A DNA stretch of 64,000 nt from Oceanicella sp. SM1341 (GCF_003448965.1 NZ_QRGC01000004.1:62001-126000), one strand, 5' to 3'; counted from the stretch's first letter, positions 40,886 through 50,031 are shown. Notes: generated by a model from the sequence alone, not told the origin. Numbers and translations: made by a program.

Positions 40886-43123
40886 ATGGCCGGTCCGCTG
40901 GTGAACCCGGGCGAGAGCCTGGAGCGTCAGAACGAGAAGCTGCGCAAGATCACCGCGGCGCTGATGCGGCGTGTCGAGCAGGAGAGCGAGGCGGGCGACC
41001 CGAGCTATTTCCACACCCAGACCGCGATGGCGCTGGAGGCGCAGATCCGCGCCCGCACCCGCGACCTCGAGGAAACCCTCGAGCTGCTCAACCAGTCGAA
41101 CGCCCGGCTCTCGGCGGCCAAGCTCGAGGCCGAGCGCGCCCGCGCCGACCTCGCCAACGCGCTGGAGGCGGTGCACGAGGGCTTCGCGCTGTTCGACAGC
41201 GAGGACAACCTGGTGATGCGCAACTCGCGCTTCTCCATCGCCCTGCCCGACGTGCGCGAGCGCATGCTGCCGGGGCTGCATTTCACCACCTACGTGCATA
41301 TCGTGGCCGACAGCCCCAGCCTGGTGCTGCCCGAGGGCATGACTCGCAGCATGTGGGCCGAGCGCCGCGCCCGCGCCCACCAGCAGCGCCACGTGAACTT
41401 CAACGTCGAGCTCACCGGCGATCGCTGGATCCAGGTCTCCGAGCAGCGCACGCCCGACAACGGCACCGCCATCCTGCAGACCGATGTCACCGAGATGATC
41501 CGGCTGGAGCGCCAGGAGCGCGACAAGCTGCTCGACGACCAGTCGCGCCTGGTGCGCGCCACGCTCGACCACATCAACCAGGGCGTGGGCATCTTCGACC
41601 GTCGCCACCGCATGGTGGGCTGGAACGACCGGCTGCGCGAGCTGATGCAGCCGCCGCCGCGCCTGCTGCGCATGGGCATCAGCTTCGAGGCCATCGCCGC
41701 CTTCTTCTCCACCGACCAGGCCCTGCGCGGCGAGGCCGACCCCGAGCGCCTGCTCGAATGGGTGCGCCGCCCGCCCGGCCGCCCGCCGCTGAAGCTCGAG
41801 CTGCACCGGGCGAACGGGCTCATCCTCGACGTGTTCTGCCAGGAGACTCCCCAGGCGGGCTTCGTGATCTCCTTCACCGATGTCACCGCCGAGCGCCAGG
41901 CCGTGGCCGCCATCCACCTCGCCAACGAGACATTGGAGGCGCGGGTGCTCGCCCGCACCGAGGAGCTTTCGGCGGCGCGCGACGAGGCGGAGCGGGCCAA
42001 TGCCTCGAAGTCGCGCTTCGTGGCGGCGGCGAGCCATGACCTGCTGCAGCCGCTCAACGCGGCCAAGCTCTTCATCGCCTCGCTGGGCGAGACCGCGCTC
42101 GACCCCCACCAGCAGGCGATCACCGGCCGCATCGAGAACGCCTTCGAGAGCGTGGAGACCATCCTCGGCGCCCTGCTCGACATTTCCAAGCTCGACGCGG
42201 GTGCTGCCACCACCGACATCTCCTCCTTCCCGCTCGACCGCCTGCTGCGCCCGCTCGCCGAGGAATTCCGCGAGACGGCGGCGCGCAAGGGGCTCGACCT
42301 GCGCGTGGTGCCCTGCTCGGTGCCGGTGGAGAGCGACCCCTCCTACCTGCGCCGCATCCTGCAGAACCTGGTGAGCAACGCCCTGCGCTACACCCGCACC
42401 GGCAAGGTGCTGGTGGGCGCGCGGCGCGAGGGGCGGAGCCTGCGCATCGAGGTGCGCGACACCGGCCCCGGCATCCCGCCCGACAAGACCCGCGAGGTGT
42501 TTCAGGAGTTCCAGCGCCTCGACACCTCGCCCGGCGCGCCGCCCGGCATGGGGCTGGGCCTCGCCATCGTGGAGCGCGCCTGCACGCTGCTGGGCCACGG
42601 GCTCACCCTCACCAGCATCGAGGGGCGGGGGACCTGCTTTGCCGTCACCGTGCCGCTGGGCCATGCCGCCGCCCCCGCCGACGGCGCGCAGCCGCACGGG
42701 CCGGGCCCGCTCGCCGCCGATCTCACCGACATGATGGCGCTGATCGTGGAGAACGATGCCGAGATCCGCGTGGCGATGATGACCATGCTGGAGAACTGGG
42801 GCGTGAGCCCGTTCGACGCGGCCAATGCCGAAGGCGCGCTCGCCGCCGTCACCGACCTCGGCCTCGCGCCGGACGTGATCCTCGCCGATTACCATCTCGA
42901 CAACGAGGAGACCGGGCTCGACGTGATCCTCGCCCTGCGCGCCTGCTACGGCCATGTGCCGGCGGTGCTGATCACCGCCGACCGCTCGGAGGAGCTGCGC
43001 GCCCTCGCGGCGGGCACCAACACCCTGCTGCTGCACAAGCCGCTGCAACCCCAGACCCTGCGCTCGATCCTCGCCTGGATCCAGGCGAGCCGCCTCGCGG
43101 TGGAGGCCGCGAGCCCGGGCTGA
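40886..43123 (+). CDS. flhS: PAS hybrid sensor kinase, FlhS/ErcS'/NahK-like
   Basis: A 745-residue soluble hybrid kinase. An N-terminal coiled coil (~1-90) precedes two PAS domains (~95-205, ~215-340) and a second coiled coil. HisKA carries H384 (AASHDLLQPL), followed by the ATPase domain (N-box LQNLVSNALRYT, then DTGPGI and GLGLAI). The C-terminal receiver has D668 (ILADYHLDNEETG). This layout is that of ErcS'/NahK-type kinases paired with PQQ ethanol and methanol oxidation regulators. GGGAGGAAAG precedes the ATG. With FlhR it probably senses a C1 cue and drives the xox genes. Confidence 0.87.
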   Translation: MAGPLVNPGESLERQNEKLRKITAALMRRVEQESEAGDPSYFHTQTAMALEAQIRARTRDLEETLELLNQSNARLSAAKLEAERARADLANALEAVHEGFALFDSEDNLVMRNSRFSIALPDVRERMLPGLHFTTYVHIVADSPSLVLPEGMTRSMWAERRARAHQQRHVNFNVELTGDRWIQVSEQRTPDNGTAILQTDVTEMIRLERQERDKLLDDQSRLVRATLDHINQGVGIFDRRHRMVGWNDRLRELMQPPPRLLRMGISFEAIAAFFSTDQALRGEADPERLLEWVRRPPGRPPLKLELHRANGLILDVFCQETPQAGFVISFTDVTAERQAVAAIHLANETLEARVLARTEELSAARDEAERANASKSRFVAAASHDLLQPLNAAKLFIASLGETALDPHQQAITGRIENAFESVETILGALLDISKLDAGAATTDISSFPLDRLLRPLAEEFRETAARKGLDLRVVPCSVPVESDPSYLRRILQNLVSNALRYTRTGKVLVGARREGRSLRIEVRDTGPGIPPDKTREVFQEFQRLDTSPGAPPGMGLGLAIVERACTLLGHGLTLTSIEGRGTCFAVTVPLGHAAAPADGAQPHGPGPLAADLTDMMALIVENDAEIRVAMMTMLENWGVSPFDAANAEGALAAVTDLGLAPDVILADYHLDNEETGLDVILALRACYGHVPAVLITADRSEELRALAAGTNTLLLHKPLQPQTLRSILAWIQASRLAVEAASPG

Positions 43124-43126
43124 GGC

Positions 43127-44131
43127 TCAGGCGAGCGCGGGCACCTCGGCGCAGAACCAGGCCGTCCCGGTCACCGCGTGCATCCGCGCGCCCTGGCCGA
43201 TGAGCAGCGCCTCCTCCAAGGAGGCGCCTTCGGGAAGCACGCCGGTGAGGAGCGTGCCGTGGTCCGGGTCGGCGCGGCTCACGAGGTGGAAGCCGGACCT
43301 GTCCGGATCGCGAAACGAGAACGGAAACAGGAAGGCCTCCGGCGAGACGGCCAGCGCGTGCGTGGAGCCGACATCGGGTTTGTCGATGCGCAAGCCCAGG
43401 TCAGCATCCACCTCGCAGACATAATAGAAACTGTAGTAATAGGCCCAGACCCTGTCCGCGGAGACATTCAGGGCGTAGCAGTCATCGATACAGTTGCGGG
43501 CTAGGCTGCCATTGAAGCGCCAGAGCTGGTTGCCCCTGTCGTCGAAGCACACGAGGCCGCCCGCGCCCGGGCCCTCGGGCCCCTTGCACGCCCGGCCCCA
43601 GCCGTGATGGCCGAAGACGCCCTCGTCGCAATAGCCTCCCCAGATGCGGCCCTGCCCGTCGATGCCGACATGGTCGAGACCATCGCCGAGCAGGAAGCGT
43701 TCCAGACGGCCGGTGGCGGGATCGAAGATCATGACGTTCAGGTCGTGATCATCCGGGCCGCGGTACTTGGAGCGTGCGCCGGCCAGCAAGACCCGACCGT
43801 CCGGGAACATGGCGACATGGTCGATGGCCACTTCGAGCGGCGGCAGGTCGATTTGCTGCAAGCCCCTTTCCTCACCGACGCGCAGAAGCCGGACGGCATG
43901 GCCCATGTCCATCTTCGGGCGGGGAGGTGCCGCGCCGGCCGGGGAAGGCGCGAGCGGATACAGCACCGGCGCATCGCGCGCGTCGCGCCACAGGAGCAGC
44001 AGGTCTCCCTCGCAGGTCACGCCGCGCACCACGCAGCGGAAGCCGGGCTCCGGCGCGGGAAGGCTCCGGACCAGCCGGAAGGGAAGGATGGTCCACCCGG
44101 TGGCGGATGCTGGCGATGCCACGTTTTCCAT
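43127..44131 (-). CDS. Uncharacterised protein, probably beta-propeller-like
   Basis: A 334-residue cytoplasmic protein without signal peptide. Repeated strand-turn patterns (HVAMFPDGRVLLAGARS, HVGIDGQGRIWGGYCDEGV, LNVSADRVWAYYYSFY, LAVSPEAFLFPFSF) suggest a propeller. It has a cluster of Tyr/Trp and single cysteines. The start at 44131 (MENVASP) is chosen because upstream frame extension runs into tandem repeats. It ends convergently 4 bp from the hybrid kinase gene. I do not recognise a characterised homologue. Confidence 0.72.
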   Translation of the reverse strand: MENVASPASATGWTILPFRLVRSLPAPEPGFRCVVRGVTCEGDLLLLWRDARDAPVLYPLAPSPAGAAPPRPKMDMGHAVRLLRVGEERGLQQIDLPPLEVAIDHVAMFPDGRVLLAGARSKYRGPDDHDLNVMIFDPATGRLERFLLGDGLDHVGIDGQGRIWGGYCDEGVFGHHGWGRACKGPEGPGAGGLVCFDDRGNQLWRFNGSLARNCIDDCYALNVSADRVWAYYYSFYYVCEVDADLGLRIDKPDVGSTHALAVSPEAFLFPFSFRDPDRSGFHLVSRADPDHGTLLTGVLPEGASLEEALLIGQGARMHAVTGTAWFCAEVPALA

Positions 44132-44294
44132 GGCCCGGCGATAGCACGTTGCGCGGGCACGGCGTGAGCGCGCCGGGGCCCCGGCGCGCGATTGCCCGCC
44201 CGCGTGGCGGCCGCGCCACGATCGGCTCTGGGCATCGGCGGCGTTTCGCTCCATGGTCGGGCGGCGCGGAGGCGGGAACCGGGTGGCTGCAGGG

Positions 44295-44428
44295 TTGCGC
44301 GCACCGCGCGGCGAAACGGCTTGCACGCCCCGCGTGGCGACACCAGATTGCACACCCCGCGTGACGGCAGGCAATGCACGCCGCGCGGGGCGGCAGCAGA
44401 GGGCACGCCGCCCGCCGCGGCGGGCGGG
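44295..44428. repeat. Degenerate 26-27 bp tandem repeats (four to five copies)
   Basis: Units begin at 44295 (TTGCGCGCACCGCGCGG), 44321 (TTGCACGCCCCGCGTGG), 44348 (TTGCACACCCCGCGTGA), 44374 (ATGCACGCCGCGCGGGG) and weakly at ~44402 (GGCACGCCGCC). The rest of the 44132-44448 gap shows no gene. The repeats end close to the lipoate-ligase ribosome site. Confidence 0.8.
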
Positions 44429-44448
44429 AGACAGGAAAGGGCCGGCGC

Positions 44449-45498
44449 ATGCATGGCGAATACAAGGTTCACGGCGGCAAGCTGGTGGTGGCGGATGTCG
44501 AGCTGCGCGACGGGCGGCTGGCCGATGTGCAGGTCTCGGGGGATTTCTTCCTCGAGCCGGCCGAGGCGCTCGACGATATCCGCGCCGCGCTGAACGGCCT
44601 CTCCGCCACCGCCTCGGCCGAGGAGATGGTGGCGGCCCTGCGCGCCGGGCTGCGGCCCGATGCGGCGCTGGTGGGGTTCTCCCCCGAGGCCATCGCCATC
44701 GCCGTGCGCCGGGCGCTGGGGGTCAGCCGCGGCTGGCGCGATTTCGAGTGGCAGATCATCGACAGCGGGCCGCAGACGCCTTCCATGCACCTCGCGCTGG
44801 ACGACGTGCTCTCCCGCGCCGTGGCCGAGGGGCGCCGCGCCCCCACCCTGCGCTTCTGGGAATGGGAGCGCCCGGCGATCATCATCGGCAACTTCCAGTC
44901 GCTGCGCAACGAGGTCGACCTCGAGGCGGCGGCGGAGATGGGGGTGGAGATCGTGCGGCGGGTCACCGGCGGCGGCGCGATGTTCGTGGAGCCGGGCACC
45001 GCGATCACCTATTCGCTCTACGCCCCGGGCGAGCTGGTGGCCGACATGAGCTTCGCGGATTCCTATGCCTTCCTCGACGCCTGGGTGTTGAAGGCGCTCA
45101 ACGCGCTCGGCATCGACGCGTTCTACAAGCCGCTCAACGACATCACCAGCCCGAAGGGCAAGATCGGCGGCGCGGCGCAGAAGCGCTACGGCGGCGGCAT
45201 GGTGCTGCACCACGTCACCATGGCCTACGACATGGACGCGGAAAAGATGACCCGCGTGCTGCGCATCGGCCGCGAGAAGATCTCCGACAAGGGCATCGCC
45301 AGCGCCGCGAAGCGTGTCGACCCCGTGCGCAGCCAGACCGGGCTGGAGCGGCGCGAGGTGATCGCCCGCATGAAGGAGGTCTTCACCGACCTCAACGGCG
45401 GCACGCCCGGCGACATCACGGCCGAAGAGCTGGCCGCCGCCGAGACGCTGGCACGGGAGAAGTTCTCCGACCCCGACTGGCTGCACCACATCCCCTGA
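44449..45498 (+). CDS. lplA: Lipoate-protein ligase A family protein with N-terminal extra domain
   Basis: A 349-residue enzyme. The catalytic domain (~115-340) contains R-R-V-T-G-G-G-A-M-F and G-K-I-G-G-A-A-Q-K, the lipoate-AMP site and lysine of LplA. A ~95-residue domain resembling the lipoate ligase C-terminal domain is fused at the N-terminus (MHGEYKVHGGKLVVADVEL ... GDFFLEP), a circularly permuted arrangement known in other bacteria. It attaches lipoate to E2 or GcvH-like proteins. AGGAAAGG precedes the ATG. It is separated from its neighbours and may be monocistronic. Confidence 0.9.
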   Translation: MHGEYKVHGGKLVVADVELRDGRLADVQVSGDFFLEPAEALDDIRAALNGLSATASAEEMVAALRAGLRPDAALVGFSPEAIAIAVRRALGVSRGWRDFEWQIIDSGPQTPSMHLALDDVLSRAVAEGRRAPTLRFWEWERPAIIIGNFQSLRNEVDLEAAAEMGVEIVRRVTGGGAMFVEPGTAITYSLYAPGELVADMSFADSYAFLDAWVLKALNALGIDAFYKPLNDITSPKGKIGGAAQKRYGGGMVLHHVTMAYDMDAEKMTRVLRIGREKISDKGIASAAKRVDPVRSQTGLERREVIARMKEVFTDLNGGTPGDITAEELAAAETLAREKFSDPDWLHHIP

Positions 45499-45501
45499 GC
45501 C

Positions 45502-46113
45502 TCAGGGGGCCCTGAAGGCCGCCCGGGGGTCGAAGCCGCACCACTCGGAGGCCTTCAGCCATGCGGCGGTGAAGCCGTCGAGCAGCCAGGTGTCGATCAC
45601 CCGCAGCGCGCCCTCCCGCCTGGCGCCGGCGACGAGGACGTTGCCGGCGCGCAGGGCCCTCACCGCCTCCGGGACATCCGCGCTGCCGAGGCTCGCATCC
45701 ACCGAGGGCTCGCCGTATTCGTCGGGACCCTCGAAGACCTCCATCGCTCCCGAGAGCGGGCTCTCCTGCCCGTCGAGGAGCAGGACCATCTCGTCGTCGA
45801 GGGTGATCGGCTGTTCCATGCCGCGAAACCACACCGGCAGCCAGGTGAGCGCGGCGTCCGAGCCGCCCTCCCCCACGGTGATGCGGAGACTGCCGTTGCC
45901 GTCTCCCCCCGTGAACACCTCGCATTGCCGGATGTCGACGCCGACCTGCTCGATCATCGCCACCCGCCAGGAGCCATGTTCCCAGTAGGCGAGTTCGCGC
46001 CGCTCCGCGGCCGGGGCGGCGCCGGCAAGCGCGAGCAGCCCGGGAAGCAACAGGGCGGCCAGGACCCGGGAGGGGGCGAGAGCGGCGCGCGCGCCGGCTG
46101 CGATGCGGTACAT
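45502..46113 (-). CDS. Secreted protein of unknown function
   Basis: A 203-residue protein with a long Sec signal (Arg-rich N-region, hydrophobic ~15-33, ending GAAPAA). The mature protein is beta-rich and acidic, with two cysteines (R-Q-C-E-V and E-W-C-G-F). The pattern 'strands, R-x-L-x-A-G, then W-L-L-D-G-F' resembles stress or invasion-associated periplasmic proteins only loosely. It converges with lplA with a 3-bp gap. Function not assigned. Confidence 0.72.
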   Translation of the reverse strand: MYRIAAGARAALAPSRVLAALLLPGLLALAGAAPAAERRELAYWEHGSWRVAMIEQVGVDIRQCEVFTGGDGNGSLRITVGEGGSDAALTWLPVWFRGMEQPITLDDEMVLLLDGQESPLSGAMEVFEGPDEYGEPSVDASLGSADVPEAVRALRAGNVLVAGARREGALRVIDTWLLDGFTAAWLKASEWCGFDPRAAFRAP

Positions 46114-46216
46114 GAAGGCAGGCTCCGTCTCGGGTTTCTCCGCCGCAAGGGTAGCGGAGCGGGGGTGAAAGGAAGGTTGCGCGCCGCGGCCCCGGCCCTG
46201 CGGCGCGCAGGGCCCG

Positions 46217-47152
46217 TCAGGCGGCGCCGGCCGCCAGCGCCTCGCGCACCGCGATCTCGGCCATGGCCATGATCGCCTCGCGGCTCTTCGCGGCGGCGAT
46301 GAAGCGGCCGTTGTGGCAGAAGCTCGCGCCCTTCACCCCCGAGACGGCCTCGAGCTCGCCGTTGGTGAGCCCGGCCCAGGCGGCGGGCAGGTCGGCGCGC
46401 AGCTCGAAGCCCTCGTCGTGCAGGCGGATGCCGCCCAGCGTCCAGTCGCCCTCCCCGCGCGGGGTGACGACGAAGAGCAGGTGGTCGGCGCCCGCCTTGA
46501 TCACGGCGGGGCGGAAGGGCATGCCCATGGGCAGCACCAGCACCCGGCCCTCGCCCGCCTCCTCGATGGCGGCCTGCACCAGGCCCTCGGCGCGCAGCTT
46601 GGCGGCCGAGCGGGCGACGCGCGCCTCGACGAAGGCGCGGGCGATGGCGAGGGCTTCGTGGAAGGTGCGGGTCTCGGCCTCGGGATCGGTCTCGTCGAAG
46701 ACGGGCTTGAGGGTCTCGAGCAGCGCGGTGAGGGTGAGCCCGGCCAGCGGCCCGGCCGCCGAGGGGCTGAGGGCCCCGTTGTCCACCAGGTCGACCGGCA
46801 GCACGAAGCTGCCGTCGAAGGAGGCGTGGACGGTCTCGACATGCGCCTCGGGCACGCCGGAGGCGGCGAGGTAGTCCCGCCCGAAATGCTTCCACACGAG
46901 GCCGAAGGAGCTGTAGGGCTGGCCGTCCTCGCGGGTGGGGGCGCCGCGCTGGTGATGGTCGAAGACGCGGGCCTCGGGGTCGTAGGCGCCGCCCACGTCG
47001 TAGATCACCCGGTCCTCGGCCGGGGTGATCCACTGCCGATCACGGCTGCGCACGATCTGCGCCTGCGGGAAGAGCCGGGTGAGGATGACGCTCGAGAGCA
47101 GCTCATCGGCGTGGAAGCCACCGGAATGGGTGACGAGAAACTCAGGGGTCAT
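46217..47152 (-). CDS. MYG1 family protein (UPF0160)
   Basis: A 311-residue protein starting MTPEFLVTHSGGFHADELLS, the MYG1 hallmark, with the DHH-like V-F-D-H-H-Q-R-G near residue 76. Eukaryotic MYG1 is a 3'-5' exoribonuclease of the DHH superfamily; bacterial members are uncharacterised. The start at 47152 is preferred to a longer frame because the conserved N-terminus begins there. It appears monocistronic. Confidence 0.9.
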   Translation of the reverse strand: MTPEFLVTHSGGFHADELLSSVILTRLFPQAQIVRSRDRQWITPAEDRVIYDVGGAYDPEARVFDHHQRGAPTREDGQPYSSFGLVWKHFGRDYLAASGVPEAHVETVHASFDGSFVLPVDLVDNGALSPSAAGPLAGLTLTALLETLKPVFDETDPEAETRTFHEALAIARAFVEARVARSAAKLRAEGLVQAAIEEAGEGRVLVLPMGMPFRPAVIKAGADHLLFVVTPRGEGDWTLGGIRLHDEGFELRADLPAAWAGLTNGELEAVSGVKGASFCHNGRFIAAAKSREAIMAMAEIAVREALAAGAA

Positions 47153-47297
47153 GGTCGGTGCGCCTTGCGGAGTGAGATCGCGGTTCGCGCGCAGATAGAG
47201 CGCTCCGGTGGCGAAAATCAACCGCGCAGTCGCGCAGACCGGACCCGCGCGGGGAGCGGGGCCGCGCTTTCGGCCGGGGCCGGGGGGCGGGGGCGGC

Positions 47298-48473
47298 TCA
47301 CTCCGCGGGGTAGATGGCGACGCCGGTGAGGGTCTGGTTCACGTGCAGCATGTCGAACTGCTCGCCGTAGGTGTTGAACCCCACCACCCCGTGGCGCGCG
47401 AGGATGCGCGACACCTCGCCCACGGCCTGGGTCTCCTCCGCCTCGAGCCGGCGCAGGATGCAGTCGCAGCCGATGATGGCGAGCGGCGGCTCGGGCGCCG
47501 CGAGGCCGCTCAGCGCCTGGTCGAGATGGGCCGCCATGTCGCGCGCCTCGGCGACGGTGAGCACCAGCCCCTCGTCGACCGGGCTGTAGAAGCGCAAATC
47601 ACCGTTCGGCTCCACCTTCTGGATGGCGCGGACATGGTGGCTGCCGCCGTGGCGGATCACCACCGGGTGGGCGGCGAAGACCCGGGGGGAGAGCTGGGAG
47701 GCCTCGAGCCCGATCATGCGGGCGTATTCATCGGCCGCGGGCTCGGCGTTGATCTCGCGCACCAGGCGCTCGCCGGGCAGCGCCTCGGTCACCACCATCT
47801 GGGCGTCGGTGGGGGTGAAATGGTCGAAGCGGAACACGCGGATGCCGCAGCGGGTGCGCACCAGGGTGATGAGGGCGGCATCGGTGTGGAAGCGCCCGCC
47901 CTCGAAGACGAAGGTGCGGCGGAAGTCCATGCCGTCGCCCGCCGAGCCGCCGAAGAGCGGCGTGGGCCCGAGGTTGCGCGACAGGGTGGCGACGACCTGG
48001 TCCTCCTTCCGGCTCAGCCCGTCGCCGAGGAACATGGCGAACTCGGAGTGCCAGTCCGGCCGCTCGGAGGCCACGCGGGCGCGCAGGTCGAGCACGCCCA
48101 TCGTGGTCTCGCGGGCGTCGAAGGCGGAGAGATCGGGGATCAGCCGGGTGGCGGCGGTGAAATCGCGCGCGGCGAAGCCCGCGGCGGTGATGCCGCCCTC
48201 GCCGTAGCCATGCGCGCAGATCTCGCCGGCGGTGGTGCAGCCCACCACGTGCTCGCCGTCGAACAGCCGGGCGACGGCGGCGGCCACCGCGTCGCGGTCG
48301 TATTTCGGCGAGACGAAGAGCAGGACAAGCGCCATCGGGTCGTTCCCGAGCCGGTGACGGATCTCGCGAATGGCAATGAACGCATCGTCCGCATCGGTAC
48401 AGGCCCGGCGGACGGATTGATGGGTGGGGCGGCTCGTTTCAGAGCCGCCCGGCGCATCGCACCGCAAAAGCAT
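47298..48473 (-). CDS. FIST-domain signal-sensing protein
   Basis: A 391-residue soluble protein with FIST_N (~50-235) and FIST_C (~240-375) domains; landmarks are H-V-V-G-C-T-T-A-G-E, G-G-S-A-G-D-G and N-T-Y-G-E-Q. FIST proteins are ligand sensors. The NosP branch binds haem/NO and acts on NahK-type hybrid kinases. A kinase of that type lies only 4 kb away (40886). The ATG at 48473 has GAGG nine bases upstream; a TTG at 48488 is the alternative. Whether this member binds haem cannot be read from sequence alone. Confidence 0.9.
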   Translation of the reverse strand: MLLRCDAPGGSETSRPTHQSVRRACTDADDAFIAIREIRHRLGNDPMALVLLFVSPKYDRDAVAAAVARLFDGEHVVGCTTAGEICAHGYGEGGITAAGFAARDFTAATRLIPDLSAFDARETTMGVLDLRARVASERPDWHSEFAMFLGDGLSRKEDQVVATLSRNLGPTPLFGGSAGDGMDFRRTFVFEGGRFHTDAALITLVRTRCGIRVFRFDHFTPTDAQMVVTEALPGERLVREINAEPAADEYARMIGLEASQLSPRVFAAHPVVIRHGGSHHVRAIQKVEPNGDLRFYSPVDEGLVLTVAEARDMAAHLDQALSGLAAPEPPLAIIGCDCILRRLEAEETQAVGEVSRILARHGVVGFNTYGEQFDMLHVNQTLTGVAIYPAE

Positions 48474-48685
48474 TGGGCGTTTCCTCAAAGTTTATCTGTT
48501 TTGTAAAACCGTAGCGCCCGACCCCGGCGCACGCAAGATAATTACACGCATGCCGGGAGTGCGCACGCCACGCCCTCTCCCTCCGGCAGCGGGCCCGCGC
48601 GCGGTTCCGGGGGCAAAAGACATCGGGGCCGGGGCGGCTGTCACACCGGCCCCGGCCCCGACGCCGACAGGGAAGGCGTATCGCC

Positions 48686-49252
48686 TCAGGCCGCGGCCTT
48701 CTGCTTGGCGACCTGGCTGGCGATGAAATCCATCAGCGGCGGCGAGAGCACGTCGTAGGGCTCGAGCCCAAGCTCGCGCAGCCGGCCGCGAATCGCGTCC
48801 ATCTGCGAGGGGTCCGTGCCGGTCTCGATGATCGAGGAGACGAAGGCCGCGAAGGTGGGCGGCGACCAGCCCTGCTCGTCGGAGAGCTCGGTGTGGAAGA
48901 AGTCGAACCCGTAGAGCGGGTGGCCGGTGTTCTCGATGCGCCCGTACATGTGGGTGCCGCACTCGCGGCAGGCGTGGCGCTGGATGGCGGCGGTCTCGTC
49001 GACCGTGACCAGCTTCTCCGGGTGGGCGGTGACGCTGACGTTCTCGCGCGGGGCGACGGCGATCTGGCTGAAGATGGCGCCCTCGGGCTTCCAGCACTTC
49101 GAGCAGCCGCAGACATGGTTGTGCGCGCAGTCGGACGTCACCGTGACCTCGACCTTGTCGGTGGCGCATTTGCAGTGCAGCTTGCCCCCCGAGAACCCCG
49201 GCCTGCCCTGCGGCACCCCGTGGTCGACGGAGGGGTGGATCGTTACGCTCAT
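48686..49252 (-). CDS. gfa: S-(hydroxymethyl)glutathione synthase / glutathione-dependent formaldehyde-activating enzyme
   Basis: A 188-residue zinc protein of the GFA family. It promotes condensation of formaldehyde with glutathione, the first step before the class III dehydrogenase. Cysteine pairs are visible: C-K-C (L-H-C-K-C), C-G-C-S-K-C and C-R-E-C-G-T-H. The sequence closely follows Paracoccus Gfa, including HELSDEQGW...[10 protein letters not shown] and [14 protein letters not shown]. It lies about 28 kb from the other pathway genes but has the same TACGACCA-type upstream motif, suggesting shared control. Confidence 0.95.
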   Translation of the reverse strand: MSVTIHPSVDHGVPQGRPGFSGGKLHCKCATDKVEVTVTSDCAHNHVCGCSKCWKPEGAIFSQIAVAPRENVSVTAHPEKLVTVDETAAIQRHACRECGTHMYGRIENTGHPLYGFDFFHTELSDEQGWSPPTFAAFVSSIIETGTDPSQMDAIRGRLRELGLEPYDVLSPPLMDFIASQVAKQKAAA

Positions 49253-49336
49253 GGTCTGACCTCCCTGGCAAGCGGGTTTGCCCCCGCATTGTTCCGACTG
49301 CCAGTGACGCTAGACCCGGCCCGGATTCGGAAGAAT

Positions 49337-49356
49337 TGCCAAATGGTCGTACGACC
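49337..49356 (-). promoter_or_regulatory. Candidate FlhR-type operator, site D (upstream of gfa)
   Basis: On the minus strand TACGACCATTTGGCA (49351-49337) carries the TACGACCA core. It overlaps the perfect 12-bp palindrome GGTCGTACGACC (49345-49356). It lies 85-100 bp before the gfa start. Confidence 0.5.
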
Positions 49357-49455
49357 CCGCCGGGCTTGACAGGCGCGGCGGGGCGGGGCGCGCTCCGCGC
49401 GGCACCCCGGGCACCCGCGACGGCGGGGGGCCGACGGGGCCGCGGGCGCCGCGGG

Positions 49456-49935
49456 TCACTGCGCGGCGTCGTCCGGGGCCGGTTCCTGTGCCAGCAGGCT
49501 GCGCCGCAGGGTGTCGAGGTCGCGCTGCAGCTCGGTGAGGCGGTCCTCGCTCATCCCCGTGGCCTCGAGGACGCAGCCCGGCACGGTCTGTGCCTGCGCC
49601 CGCAGGGCCCGCCCCTCGGGCGTGAGGCGGATGCGCACCCGGCGCTCGTCGGCCGCGTCGCGGTAGCGCTCCAGCCGCCCCGCCGCCTCCAGGCGCTTGA
49701 GCAGCGGCGTGAGCGTGCTCGATTCGAGCGCGAGCTTGCGGCCGAGCTCGCCCACGGTGATGTCGTCGGTCTCCCAGAGCACCACCATCACGAGATACTG
49801 CGGATAGGTGAGGCCCAGCGGGTCGAGCAGCGGCTTGTAGAGCCGGTTGAAGGCGTGGCCGGCGGAATAGACCGAGAAGCACAGGAACCGGTCGAACTCG
49901 GGGAAGCGCCCCGTGGCGGTATCGGTATCTGACAT
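49456..49935 (-). CDS. ohrR: MarR-family organic hydroperoxide regulator OhrR
   Basis: A 159-residue winged-helix repressor. The redox cysteine C19 lies in F-L-C-F-S-V-Y-S, and a second cysteine C121 fits the two-Cys type, in which oxidation gives an intersubunit disulfide and release of DNA. The [23 protein letters not shown] segment is diagnostic. The start at 49935 has AGGAG upstream; longer frames lack this. It is divergent from ohr, its expected target, across a gap that contains a good palindromic operator. Confidence 0.94.
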   Translation of the reverse strand: MSDTDTATGRFPEFDRFLCFSVYSAGHAFNRLYKPLLDPLGLTYPQYLVMVVLWETDDITVGELGRKLALESSTLTPLLKRLEAAGRLERYRDAADERRVRIRLTPEGRALRAQAQTVPGCVLEATGMSEDRLTELQRDLDTLRRSLLAQEPAPDDAAQ

Positions 49936-49998
49936 GTCGCGTCTCCTGGTGGAGCCGGCCCGGCGCCCTGCAGGCGCGCGGTCCGGCGGCTGCCCCAT

Positions 49999-50027
49999 AA
50001 AATATTTCGCGCACGACATGATCGCAA
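49999..50027 (-). promoter_or_regulatory. ohrR promoter with second operator-like site
   Basis: On the minus strand TTGCGA (50027-50022), a 17-bp spacer and TATTTT (50004-49999). ACGACATGATCGC at 50013-50025, an imperfect form of the ohr operator, lies between the two elements. Confidence 0.6.
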
Positions 50028-50031
50028 GCTC

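Noticed and set aside
40853-43048. 731-residue minus-strand open frame
   Set aside because: It is antisense to the hybrid kinase gene with clear H, N, G and D motifs; no domain is seen in the antisense product.
44295-44428. CRISPR-like array
   Set aside because: The 26-27 bp units are contiguous and degenerate with no unique spacers.
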